A stretch of DNA of 64,000 bases from Marinobacterium sedimentorum (GTDB lineage Bacteria > Pseudomonadota > Gammaproteobacteria > Pseudomonadales > Balneatricaceae), in NCBI RefSeq assembly GCF_024267675.1, contig NZ_JALDYX010000014.1, forward strand, positions 1 through 64,000, given 5' to 3'. A program made the position numbers and the translations under genes. A model generated the notes under the pieces. The model did no database searches. It had not been told where the DNA came from and was given only the letters and a program-made list of their open reading frames with translations. Positions 55,773-63,449 of this stretch are shown piece after piece (within the stretch, counting starts at the first letter, position 1; the number at the start of each line of letters is the position of its first letter).

Positions 55773-57080
55773 ATGACTTCTGCACGCAAGGCTTACCGCG
55801 CATCCATCCTCCACAGCATCGGCGATCCGGCCGAGGTGGGTATAGAGGCGTCCTATGAATACTTTGACGACGGCCTGCTGATCGTCAGCGATGGCCGCAT
55901 AGAAGCCCTGGGCGAGGCCGAATCCCTGCTGGCCGAACTGCCGGCGGGCACCGAGGTTACCGAGTATGCCAACGGCCTGCTGATGCCGGGCTTTATCGAC
56001 ACCCATATTCACTACCCGCAAACCGGCATGATTGCCTCCTACGGCGAACAGCTGCTGGACTGGCTCAACAACTACACCTTCCCGGCCGAGCGCGAGTTTG
56101 AAAACCCCGAACATGCCGCCGAGGTCGCCGAGATCTTTATTCGCGAGCTGCTGCGCAACGGCACCACCAGTGCCCTGGTATTCGGCACCGTACACAAGGC
56201 CTCGGTCGATGCCCTCTTCAGTGCCGCCGAAAAACGCAATCTGCGCATGATTGGCGGCAAGGTGCTGATGGATCGCAACGCCCCGGATTACCTGACCGAT
56301 ACCGCCGAATCCGGCTACCAGGACAGCCGCGAGCTGATCGAACGCTGGCACGGCAAGGGCCGGCTGCACTATGCCGTGACCCCCCGCTTTGCACCCACCT
56401 GTTCCGATGAACAACTGGCCAGCGCCGGGCAGCTGCTGCGCGAATATGAAGGCCTGTACATGCACACCCACCTGTCGGAAAACCGCGACGAGGTGGAATG
56501 GGTCAAGGCCCTGTTCCCGCAGTGCAGCAGCTACCTGGATGTCTACGACCACTTCAATCTGCTGAGCGAGCGCTCCGTCTTTGCCCACGGCATTCATCTG
56601 TGCGACGACGAATGCCAGCGCCTGGCAAAGACCGGCTCCGCCATCGCCTTCTGCCCCACCTCGAACCTGTTTCTGGGCAGCGGCCTGTTCAACCTGCCGA
56701 AGATGGAGCAGCACGGCGTCAACGTCGGCCTTGGCACCGATGTCGGCGCCGGCACCAGCTTCTCGATCCTGCAAACGCTGAACGAGGCCTACAAGGTCAT
56801 GCAGCTGCAGGGCGCCAAGCTGAGCCCGTTCAAATCGCTTTACCTGGCGACACTCGGCGGTGCCCGCGCCCTGCGCCTGGATGACCGCATCGGCAGCTTT
56901 GCGCCGGGCAACGAAGCCGACTTCGTGCTGCTCGACTACCACTGCACACCGCTGATGCAGTACCGCATGCAGCAGGCCCGCACGCTGGACGAACGGCTGT
57001 TCGTACTCATGACCCTGGGTGACGACCGTGCCGTGCGTGCGACCTTCGCCGCTGGCCAGTGCGTGCACCAGCGTGACTGA
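55773..57080 (+). CDS. guaD: Guanine deaminase
   Basis: 435-residue amidohydrolase. Zn-binding PGFIDTHIHYPQ (about 72-83), HTHLSENRDEV (about 231-241), AHGIHLCDDEC (about 271-281) and GTDVGAGTS (about 324-332). It turns guanine into xanthine, the substrate of the XdhAB encoded upstream. 48 bases after xdhC and likely in the same transcript. Confidence 0.95.
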   Translation: MTSARKAYRASILHSIGDPAEVGIEASYEYFDDGLLIVSDGRIEALGEAESLLAELPAGTEVTEYANGLLMPGFIDTHIHYPQTGMIASYGEQLLDWLNNYTFPAEREFENPEHAAEVAEIFIRELLRNGTTSALVFGTVHKASVDALFSAAEKRNLRMIGGKVLMDRNAPDYLTDTAESGYQDSRELIERWHGKGRLHYAVTPRFAPTCSDEQLASAGQLLREYEGLYMHTHLSENRDEVEWVKALFPQCSSYLDVYDHFNLLSERSVFAHGIHLCDDECQRLAKTGSAIAFCPTSNLFLGSGLFNLPKMEQHGVNVGLGTDVGAGTSFSILQTLNEAYKVMQLQGAKLSPFKSLYLATLGGARALRLDDRIGSFAPGNEADFVLLDYHCTPLMQYRMQQARTLDERLFVLMTLGDDRAVRATFAAGQCVHQRD

Positions 57081-57122
57081 TCTCAAGCCCTGAAGGCGCC
57101 GATATGATGATGACACTCACAC

Positions 57123-57154
57123 AAAAAAGCCCCCTGCCTTGCGGCGAGGGGGCT
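57123..57154 (-). terminator. Terminator between guaD and gntR
   Basis: On the minus strand GAGCCCCCT, loop CGCCGCAAGGC, AGGGGGCTTTTTTG. T tract is on the minus strand, so it mainly ends the regulator gene; rightward it could slow guaD read-through. Confidence 0.82.
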
Positions 57155-57178
57155 CTGGACAGCAGCCTGGCGGCGGCC

Positions 57179-57931
57179 TTATTTGGCGCCCTTGCTGCGA
57201 TCCCTGATCAGGTGCGAGAACACCGCATGCAGATCACCGGAGGCGCCGTCATCCTGCAGGTTCAGCTTGTGATCAATGTGATCAAGGTGGTGCATCATCA
57301 GCTCAACCGCGCGGGTCTTGTCGCGCTGCTCAATGGCCTTGATCAGCTGATTGTGCTCGTCGTAGGAGCAGTGCGAACGATTGCCGGTTTCGTAACGGGC
57401 AATGATCAGGGACGTCTGGGAAACCAGGCTGCGCTGGAAGTTCAGCAAAGGCGCATTGTTGGCCATCAGCGCCAGCTGCAGGTGGAACTCGCCCGACAGC
57501 CGGATACCGGAACCACGGTCACCCTTGTCGAAACAGGCCTGCTCTTCCTTTACCAGCCGCTTCATGTTGGCGATCTGCTCGCCGGTGGCGTGCTCTACCG
57601 CAAGCTCGGTAATGGCGCGCTCAACGATGCGCCGGGCAAAGGAGATCTGCCGCGCCTCTTCCAGACTGGGTTCGGCCACCACAGCACCGCGGTTCGGCCG
57701 CAGCAGTACCACTTGCTCGTGGGCCAGGCGCGACAAGGCGCGACGAATAATGGTGCGGCTGACACCAAAGATTTCGCCCAGGGCTTCTTCACTCAGTTTG
57801 GTGCCCGGCGCCAGGCGCTGCTCCAGGATGGCATCAAAGATATGCGCATAGACCACGTCATCCTGGGTACCGCTACGCACCTCGCGCGGATTACCGCTCT
57901 GGCCGATAATCTGCTGCAATCGATCGTTCAT
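57179..57931 (-). CDS. GntR-family (FadR/FCD type) regulator of purine catabolism
   Basis: 250 residues from the ATG at 57931 (a GTG four codons upstream is possible). N-terminal winged HTH (AHIFDAILEQRLAPGTKLSE, then LGEIFGVSRTIIRRALSRL, about 29-70), then an FCD ligand domain from about 90 (RRIVERAITELAVEHATG; HLQLALMANNAPLL; YDEHNQLIKAIEQRD) with the conserved acidic/His metal ligands. Placement between guaD and the purine permease, and TTGTAYACAA-like sites near itself and near the permease, uraH and puuE genes, make it the likely regulator of the region. Ligand (urate, xanthine or allantoin) is not known. Confidence 0.85.
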   Translation of the reverse strand: MNDRLQQIIGQSGNPREVRSGTQDDVVYAHIFDAILEQRLAPGTKLSEEALGEIFGVSRTIIRRALSRLAHEQVVLLRPNRGAVVAEPSLEEARQISFARRIVERAITELAVEHATGEQIANMKRLVKEEQACFDKGDRGSGIRLSGEFHLQLALMANNAPLLNFQRSLVSQTSLIIARYETGNRSHCSYDEHNQLIKAIEQRDKTRAVELMMHHLDHIDHKLNLQDDGASGDLHAVFSHLIRDRSKGAK

Positions 57932-57996
57932 AAGTCTGACCACGTTCTGCTGTCAGGCACCGCGCAACAACCCTACAGAGTGGAGGCATGGCTGCG

Positions 57997-58060
57997 AAGT
58001 ACACAAAGAAATTGTTTAAGTGCCGTGAATAGTACACAGGAAGCCAACAATTGTACACGC
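57997..58060. promoter_or_regulatory. Three GntR-type half-conserved sites upstream of the regulator
   Basis: AAGTACACAA (57997-58006), TAGTACACAG (58030-58039) and TTGTACACGC (58051-58060) each match TTGTAYACAA at 8 of 10 positions. They lie 66-129 bases upstream of the regulator ATG and suggest autoregulation. Confidence 0.5.
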
Positions 58061-58264
58061 GGAATGGGAACAATGAAGCAACCAAAATCTCGAATCAGCC
58101 ACCTTTGCAGCCACAGCTCAGAGCGCAGTGAGAAATTATCTTCCGCCGGGCGTCTGCAATTATGGAAAGCGCCAACGCGAGATAATGCGCCAGATAGAAC
58201 CCATTTTTACGTTTTCAAAACTTCATTATGGAAATTATCTACCGATCGGAGAGCACACTAACTA

Positions 58265-58292
58265 TTGATATTTTTGTATACAATCATAGAAT
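58265..58292 (+). promoter_or_regulatory. Permease promoter with operator in its spacer
   Basis: TTGATA (58265-58270), 16-base spacer, TAGAAT (58287-58292). The perfect palindrome TTGTATACAA (58274-58283) lies within the spacer, so a bound regulator would exclude RNA polymerase. Confidence 0.6.
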
Positions 58293-58366
58293 GCACCAGT
58301 CTGCAGCGTCAGTCTGGTATTGCAACGCAGGGATAGCCAATCCACTACAACGGTGAGCACGGCCTA

Positions 58367-58529
58367 GCAGCCTGTCGGGTTTGACTGATCGTAACGAGGG
58401 AAAGGCCTGTTTGAGGCAGTTTTTGGGCTCTTTTGAGGCGAATAGTGGTTCTATTTAACAAAAAAGAGTACATAAAATGACCAAATTAGACTTTTCCGCA
58501 GTAGATCAATGTCAAGTTCGGCAGGCTGC
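58367..58529 (-). repeat. Dispersed element, copy 3 (subfamily B), left of permease
   Basis: Ends GCAGCCTGTCGGGTTTGAC and GTCAAGTTCGGCAGGCTGC pair with 2-3 mismatches. Core on minus strand at 58439-58459. Inverted relative to copy 4, with about 20 mismatches in 162 bases to it. It sits between the permease promoter and its start, so it would be in the 5' leader. Confidence 0.8.
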
Positions 58530-58577
58530 CAAAGCCGACCGCTCTCAATACCAATAAAGAAATGAGGAGCACGCGTC

Positions 58578-59930
58578 GTGGCGAGCATTCAACAAGAACA
58601 AGATGCCGCTCATTCCATGAATGAGCCACAGACCGGCGGACTGCTTGATCGCTTTTTCAAGCTGAGCGCGCACAAAACCAACGTCCGCACCGAACTGATC
58701 GCAGGCATGACAACCTTTGTCACCATGGCCTACATCATTTTTGTTAACCCCAATATCATGGCCGATGCCGGCATCGACCATGGCGCCGCCTTCGTGGCCA
58801 CCTGCATAGGCGCAGCCCTGGCCTGCTTTCTCATGGGGCTCTATGCCAACTGGCCGGTCGGGCTGGCACCTGGCATGGGCCTGAACGCCTTCTTTACCTA
58901 CACGGTAGTCGGTGACATGGGCTACAACTGGGAAATCGCCCTCGGAGCCGTATTCCTCTCGGGGGTGCTGTTCGTCATCCTCAGCTTCTGGCACATTCGC
59001 GAGTGGCTGCTCAACAGCATCCCCAGCAGCCTGCGTTTTGCCATGGGAGCGGGCGTGGGACTCTTCCTGGGTATTATCGGCCTGAAAACCGCCGGTATCG
59101 TCGTCGACAGCCCGGCCACCCTGATCACCATGGGTTCCTTTACCGAACCTTCAGTGCTGCTAGCCGCACTTTGCTTTCTGATGATCGCCGTGCTGTCGCA
59201 CCGCCGCGTGTTCGGCGCCGTGCTGATCAGCATCCTGACCGTGACCCTGATCGGCTGGGGCCTCGGCCTGGTGGAATACCACGGCATTGTATCGATGCCG
59301 CCGAGCCTGGCCCCCACCTTCCTGGCCATGGATATTGTTGGCGCCTTTGACGTCGCCATGATCAGCGTGATTCTGGCCTTCCTGTTCGTCAACATGTTCG
59401 ACACCGCCGGCACCCTGATGGCCGTGGCGCACCGCGCCAACCTGATCCGTGAAGATGGCTATATCGAGAACATGAGCAAGGCGCTCAAGGCCGACAGCAG
59501 CTCCAGCGTCATTGGCTCCCTGGTGGGCTGCCCGCCGGTCACCAGCTATGTTGAAAGCGCCTCCGGTATCGCCGCTGGCGGGCGCACGGGCCTCACCGCC
59601 GTTACCGTAGGCGTGCTCTTTGCCGCCGCGGTTTTCCTGGCGCCCCTGGCCGGCATGATTCCGGCCTACGCCACCGCCGGCGCGCTTATCTACGTTGCCA
59701 TGCTGATGATGGGCGGCCTGAGCCAGATCGAATGGGAAGACCAGACCGACATGATCCCGGCCATAGTGACCGTGGTGATGATGCCGCTGACCTTCTCCAT
59801 CGCCAACGGTATAGCGCTGGGCTTTGTGACCTACACCGTCATGAAGGTATGTACCGGGCAGCAGAGCAAGATATCCGCCGCGATGTACGTGCTCTGCGCC
59901 ATTTTCGTCGCCAAGTTCATATTCCTGTAA
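58578..59930 (+). CDS. NCS2-family purine permease (AzgA/PbuG-like)
   Basis: 450 residues from a GTG at 58578 (GAGGAG 8 bases upstream); an ATG 13 codons in would also work. About 12-14 membrane segments. AzgA-subfamily signatures: AGMTTFVTMAYIIFVNPNIM (about 43-62), GLAPGMGLNAFFTY (about 94-107), FVNMFDTAGTLMAVA and the region GCPPVTSYVESASGIAAGGR (about 319-338). Members import adenine, guanine or hypoxanthine by proton symport. It fits the adjoining guanine deaminase and xanthine dehydrogenase. Flanked on both sides by inverted copies of one dispersed element. Confidence 0.92.
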   Translation: MASIQQEQDAAHSMNEPQTGGLLDRFFKLSAHKTNVRTELIAGMTTFVTMAYIIFVNPNIMADAGIDHGAAFVATCIGAALACFLMGLYANWPVGLAPGMGLNAFFTYTVVGDMGYNWEIALGAVFLSGVLFVILSFWHIREWLLNSIPSSLRFAMGAGVGLFLGIIGLKTAGIVVDSPATLITMGSFTEPSVLLAALCFLMIAVLSHRRVFGAVLISILTVTLIGWGLGLVEYHGIVSMPPSLAPTFLAMDIVGAFDVAMISVILAFLFVNMFDTAGTLMAVAHRANLIREDGYIENMSKALKADSSSSVIGSLVGCPPVTSYVESASGIAAGGRTGLTAVTVGVLFAAAVFLAPLAGMIPAYATAGALIYVAMLMMGGLSQIEWEDQTDMIPAIVTVVMMPLTFSIANGIALGFVTYTVMKVCTGQQSKISAAMYVLCAIFVAKFIFL

Positions 59931-59941
59931 TGGCGAATCGA

Positions 59942-60105
59942 GCAGCCTGCCGGACTTGACACTGATCTACTGCGGAATAGCCGAATTTGATTATTTTATG
60001 TACTCTTTCTTGTTAAATAGAACCACTATTCGCCTCTAAAGAGCTCAAAAACTAACTCAAATCGGTCTTTCCCTCGCTACGATCGGCCAAGCCCGACAGG
60101 CTGCC
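59942..60105 (+). repeat. Dispersed element, copy 4 (subfamily B), right of permease
   Basis: Ends GCAGCCTGCCGGACTTG and CAAGCCCGACAGGCTGC pair with 1-2 mismatches; core at 60012-60032. It begins 12 bases after the permease stop and lies in opposite orientation to copy 3. Confidence 0.8.
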
Positions 60106-60195
60106 AGGAGCCTGACTCGTCCGGTCACGCCGGCGGCATCGGACAGAGACTCCCCACCCCGGCCAGAGGCTGCAACCGTGCAGCATAGGCCACAC

Positions 60196-60230
60196 ACCCG
60201 CAGCGGCTTCACGGCCGCTGCGGGTCTTTT
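60196..60230 (+). terminator. Terminator/attenuator just before the LysE gene
   Basis: ACCCGCAGCGGC (60196-60207), loop TTCACG, GCCGCTGCGGGT (60214-60225), then CTTTTTG. The perfect 12-bp stem ends 9-10 bases before the GAGGAG of the LysE gene, so it may end the permease transcript, or act as an attenuator for the exporter gene. Confidence 0.78.
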
Positions 60231-60247
60231 TGCTTGAGGAGCAACAT

Positions 60248-60871
60248 ATGCTGCTGGAAACCTGGCTACTCTATACCGCCGCGATCTTTGTGGTGATTCT
60301 GATTCCCGGCCCGCTGTCGTTGCTGATGGTCAGCAACAGCCTGAACTACGGCATTATGCGTACCACACCCGCCTTTCTCGGCGGTGTCAGCGCCTCGGTG
60401 CTGCTGCTGACCGCCTCTGCCCTGGGTCTGGGCGCGCTGCTGATGGCTTCGGAACAACTGTTCAGCACCCTGAAGATCCTCGGCGCCCTCTATCTGTTCT
60501 ATCTGGCGTGGCGCAGCTGGCGTGAAGCCAGCCACCTGAATGCCTGCGCACTGGCCGACAAGCAGCGCATCCCGGGCTTCAAGGCCATGTTCTGGCAGGC
60601 TTTTGGCCTGGGCGCCAGCAACCCCAAGGACATCCTGTTCTTCGCCGCCTTTCTGCCGCAGTTCATTAGCGCCGACAGCCCCCTGCTATCCCAGCTGCTG
60701 ATCATGATCATCACCTGGGCCTGTGCCGACCTGATCTGCAAGCTGGGTTACGGCCTCTGCGCCCGCGGCGCGGCCCGCTTCATGACGACCGCATCAAGCC
60801 GCGCCTGGTTCAGCCGCTTCACCGCCGGCATCTTCGCCAGCGCCGGTACCGCGGCCCTGCTGAGCCGATAA
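60248..60871 (+). CDS. LysE/RhtB-family amino acid exporter
   Basis: 207 residues from the ATG at 60248 (GAGGAG 6 bases upstream). Six membrane helices, with the family motif PGPLSLLMVSNSLNYGIMRT (about 21-40) and FWQAFGLGASNPKDILFFAAFLPQF (split over about 117-141). The substrate of such exporters cannot be inferred from sequence. Located in the purine cluster but no link is known. Confidence 0.88.
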   Translation: MLLETWLLYTAAIFVVILIPGPLSLLMVSNSLNYGIMRTTPAFLGGVSASVLLLTASALGLGALLMASEQLFSTLKILGALYLFYLAWRSWREASHLNACALADKQRIPGFKAMFWQAFGLGASNPKDILFFAAFLPQFISADSPLLSQLLIMIITWACADLICKLGYGLCARGAARFMTTASSRAWFSRFTAGIFASAGTAALLSR

Positions 60872-60934
60872 TTCGCCCGCGGAGCGGGCTCCCACGAACC
60901 TGTCTACCCTCGTAGGAGCTCGCTCTGCGAGCGA
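60872..60934. repeat. Pair of REP-like units in opposite orientation
   Basis: Unit a (60872-60895, minus): reads GTGGGAGCCCGCTCCGCGGG then CGAA on the minus strand. Unit b (60911-60934, plus): TAGGAGCTCGCTCTGCGAGC then GAA. Together they resemble a BIME of Pseudomonas-type REP. They follow the LysE stop by 0-2 bases. Confidence 0.68.
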
Positions 60935-60944
60935 ATGACATCGT

Positions 60945-61116
60945 GCATGACTGCCATGGAGGGCGGAAAAATCGCTATTGCAGGAGCAAATAAAGATGAA
61001 GTACGTCCCTGTACAAGCCCTGCTCTTGCGCATGACCGCCAAGGATGGCGGAAATGGCGCTTTTGCAGGAGCAAAAAGCGGCCCATGCGCCCGCAGGATA
61101 AGTACGTCCCTGTACA
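60945..61116 (+). repeat. Two tandem ~70-85-bp repeat units
   Basis: Unit 1 (60945-61016) and unit 2 (61030-61116) share GCATGAC(C/T)GCCA, then GGCGGAAA, GCT(A/T)TTGCAGGAGCAAA and AGTACGTCCCTGTACAA. Unit 2 has an extra ~16 bases in the middle. Each contains GTAC-N6-GTAC symmetry at its end. No coding sense is apparent. Confidence 0.7.
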
Positions 61117-61153
61117 AAAACCCGCAGGGCTTGTCGGCCTCTGCGGGTTTTTT
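61117..61153. terminator. Terminator between LysE gene and uraH
   Basis: AAAACCCGCAG (61117-61127), loop of 13, CTGCGGGTTTTTT (61141-61153). Bidirectional A/T tracts; lies between convergent genes. Confidence 0.85.
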
Positions 61154-61181
61154 ATGACGTCGATTAAGAACCTGTGGCGGA

Positions 61182-61535
61182 TCAGCTGCCGCGGTAGGTC
61201 GAATAGCTGTACGGCGAAATCAGCAGCGGCACATGGTAGTGATCGTCTTCGGCCGAGATGCCAAAGCGCAGCACAACCTGATCGAGAAACGCAGGCTCGG
61301 GCAGCTCCACACCCAGAGCGCGATAGTAGTCGCCAGCGTGGAACAGCAGCTCGTACACACCGGCAACAAAGGCATCGCCTTCCAGTACCGGGCTATCGCA
61401 GCGCCCGTCGTCGTTGGTCACCGTGGTCAGAACCAGCTCGCGCTCCTGCCCTGCGATACGGTAAAGCTCAATGCGGATCTCATTGCCCGGACGGCCGTGT
61501 GCGGCATCCAGTACATGCGTGGTCAAATATCCCAT
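61182..61535 (-). CDS. uraH: 5-Hydroxyisourate hydrolase
   Basis: 117 residues of the transthyretin-like family, from the ATG at 61535. N-terminal HVLDAAHGRPG and C-terminal tetrapeptide YRGS, with the active-site His and Arg, are the family signatures. It hydrolyses 5-hydroxyisourate to OHCU in the second step of urate breakdown. AGGAGG is 12 bases from ATG, longer than ideal. Divergent from puuE-uraD-alc and probably controlled by the same GntR regulator. Confidence 0.93.
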   Translation of the reverse strand: MGYLTTHVLDAAHGRPGNEIRIELYRIAGQERELVLTTVTNDDGRCDSPVLEGDAFVAGVYELLFHAGDYYRALGVELPEPAFLDQVVLRFGISAEDDHYHVPLLISPYSYSTYRGS

Positions 61536-61691
61536 CGGTTCAAGAGGCCTCCTGCATCTGCGCCCGGCGTACCGGTGCCATGCCATTGTGCCCCACCTCC
61601 TCTTAGCTCAAGTCTGCTGACATTACACCCGTATCGCGGCTATGGGCGACCAGGGCAGTTTCAGAAATAATATACACAGTTTTAATTTTTT

Positions 61692-61701
61692 TTGTACACA
61701 A
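61692..61701. promoter_or_regulatory. GntR-type site near uraH promoter
   Basis: TTGTACACAA, within near-symmetric TTTTGTACACAAAA (61690-61703), 157 bases upstream of uraH start and in an A/T-rich stretch suited to a promoter. Confidence 0.55.
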
Positions 61702-61864
61702 AACTGGCAACAACTTGATATCCCATAACTCAGCCAGCCCAGCGGCGCCACCAGCCGAGACACTACGGCCAAGGAAGCACACAGATACAGCGCCCTGTTT
61801 GTCTGGCAATCGATCTTTTATCACACAAACAAATGGCAAATTTATTTACAATGACTTATATTTT

Positions 61865-61874
61865 TTGTATACAA
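61865..61874. promoter_or_regulatory. GntR-type site near puuE promoter
   Basis: Perfect TTGTATACAA identical to the permease site, overlapping TACAAT (61870-61875), a possible -10, with TTTACA (61845-61850) as a loose -35. 82 bases upstream of puuE. Confidence 0.62.
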
Positions 61875-61956
61875 TAAAACACATCAAGGCTTCTGCGAGA
61901 ATCGCACGAAGTCGAACCTGACAATCTGCACTGGAATATAGAGAAGGAGTCGCCCT

Positions 61957-62880
61957 GTGAGCAATGATTACCCACGCGACCTGATTGGCTACGGCGCCAA
62001 TCCCCCGCACCCCCGCTGGCCGGGCGACGCGCGTATCGCAATCTCTTTCGTCCTCAACTATGAAGAGGGCGGCGAACGCTGCATCCTGCACGGAGACAAG
62101 GAATCCGAAGCCTTCCTGTCGGAAATGGTGTCAGCGCAGCCGCTCCAGGGCGAACGCAACATGAGCATGGAGTCGCTGTACGAGTACGGCAGCCGCGTGG
62201 GTGTCTGGCGTCTGCTGCGCCTGTTCAAGAAACACGATATACCCCTGACCATCTTTGCCGTCGCCATGGCCGCCGAGCGCCACCCGGAAGTCATTCAGGC
62301 CATGCACGCCGCCGGCCACGAGATATGCAGCCACGGCTACCGCTGGATCGACTATCAATACATGGATGAGTCGCAAGAGCGCGATCACATGCAGCGCGCC
62401 ATCGACATCCTGACCAAGATCACCGGCGAACGCCCACTGGGCTGGTACACCGGCCGCACTGGACCGAACACCCGCAACCTGGTGATGCAGGAAGGCGGCT
62501 TCCTCTACGATTCAGACACCTATGACGACGACCTGCCGTACTGGACCGACAATAACGGCAAGGGCCACCTGGTTATCCCCTACACTCTGGATACCAATGA
62601 CATGCGTTTCACCCAGGTACAGGGTTTCAACTGTGGCGAACAGTTCTACCAGTACCTGAAGGACGCCTTCGACGTACTGTACGAGGAAGGGGCCGAAGCG
62701 CCGAAGATGCTGTCCATCGGCATGCACTGCCGCCTGCTCGGCCGCCCTGCTCGCATGGCCGCGCTAGAGAAGTTCATCAAGTATGCCAGCAGCCACAACA
62801 AGGTCTGGTTCAGCCGCCGCGTCGATATCGCGCGTCACTGGCATGAAACCCACCCGTACAAGGCAGGGGAGTCCAAATGA
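61957..62880 (+). CDS. puuE: Allantoinase PuuE (polysaccharide-deacetylase type)
   Basis: 307 residues from a GTG (AAGGAG 7 bases upstream). NodB-like fold: IAISFVLNYEEGGERC (about 27-42), HEICSHGYRWIDYQ (about 124-137), GWYTGRTGPNTR (about 166-177), MLSIGMHCRLLGRPAR. Zinc-independent allantoinase that opens allantoin to allantoate. It overlaps uraD by 4 bases. First gene of puuE-uraD-alc. Confidence 0.94.
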   Translation: MSNDYPRDLIGYGANPPHPRWPGDARIAISFVLNYEEGGERCILHGDKESEAFLSEMVSAQPLQGERNMSMESLYEYGSRVGVWRLLRLFKKHDIPLTIFAVAMAAERHPEVIQAMHAAGHEICSHGYRWIDYQYMDESQERDHMQRAIDILTKITGERPLGWYTGRTGPNTRNLVMQEGGFLYDSDTYDDDLPYWTDNNGKGHLVIPYTLDTNDMRFTQVQGFNCGEQFYQYLKDAFDVLYEEGAEAPKMLSIGMHCRLLGRPARMAALEKFIKYASSHNKVWFSRRVDIARHWHETHPYKAGESK

Positions 62881-63404
62881 GCCCGTTCAAGACCTGCACC
62901 CCCAGCAGCCTGAGTCGCGCAGCCTTCATCCAGCTACTGGGTGATATCTATGAGCACTCCGCCTGGGTTGCTGAACAGGCCTTCGATCAGGCCCAGGCCG
63001 AGAACCGGGCCACTGAGCTCGACAGCGTCGAGTCGCTGCACGCGCTGATGGCCGCGCAGCTTATGCAGGCCTCACACGAGGCGCAGCTGGCGCTGATCAA
63101 TGCTCACCCGGATCTCGCCGGCAAGGCCGCCGTGCGCGGCGAACTCACCGCCGCCTCGACCTCGGAGCAGGCCGGCGCCGGCATCAGCGAGTGCAACGCC
63201 GAAGAGTTTGCCCGCTTCACCGAACTCAACGCGGCCTACAAGGACAAATTCAGATTCCCGTTTATCATGGCGGTTAAAGGCAGCAATCGGCACCAGATAC
63301 TGGCGGCGTTCGAAGAGCGCATCCATAACAGCCCCGAACAGGAGTTCGCGCGCGCACTGGCCGAAATCAACAATATTGCGCTGTTCCGGCTGCAGACTCT
63401 TTAA
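62877..63404 (+). CDS. uraD: OHCU decarboxylase
   Basis: 175 residues. Family signature LINAHPDLAGK (about 72-82), then STSEQAGAG, and FPFIMAVKG (about 122-130). It decarboxylates 2-oxo-4-hydroxy-4-carboxy-5-ureidoimidazoline to S-allantoin, after UraH. Start ATGA overlaps puuE stop. Confidence 0.93.
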   Translation: MSPFKTCTPSSLSRAAFIQLLGDIYEHSAWVAEQAFDQAQAENRATELDSVESLHALMAAQLMQASHEAQLALINAHPDLAGKAAVRGELTAASTSEQAGAGISECNAEEFARFTELNAAYKDKFRFPFIMAVKGSNRHQILAAFEERIHNSPEQEFARALAEINNIALFRLQTL

Positions 63405-63449
63405 AGCGTCTGACCCGCGACAGGCAACGACCCAATGGACAGAGGCATT

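Larger units (their letters stand above)
61536..61956. other. 421-bp divergent regulatory region uraH/puuE
   Basis: No gene is seen. A/T-rich 61665-61710 and 61810-61885 flanks hold the two GntR-type sites listed separately; the middle (61710-61800) shows no named signal. Confidence 0.6.

Noticed and set aside
55734..57116. 460-residue open frame opposite guaD
   Set aside because: Shadow frame; guaD has full amidohydrolase motifs.
57104..58261. 385-residue rightward frame overlapping gntR and its upstream region
   Set aside because: Antisense of the GntR gene for two thirds of its length; no motifs.
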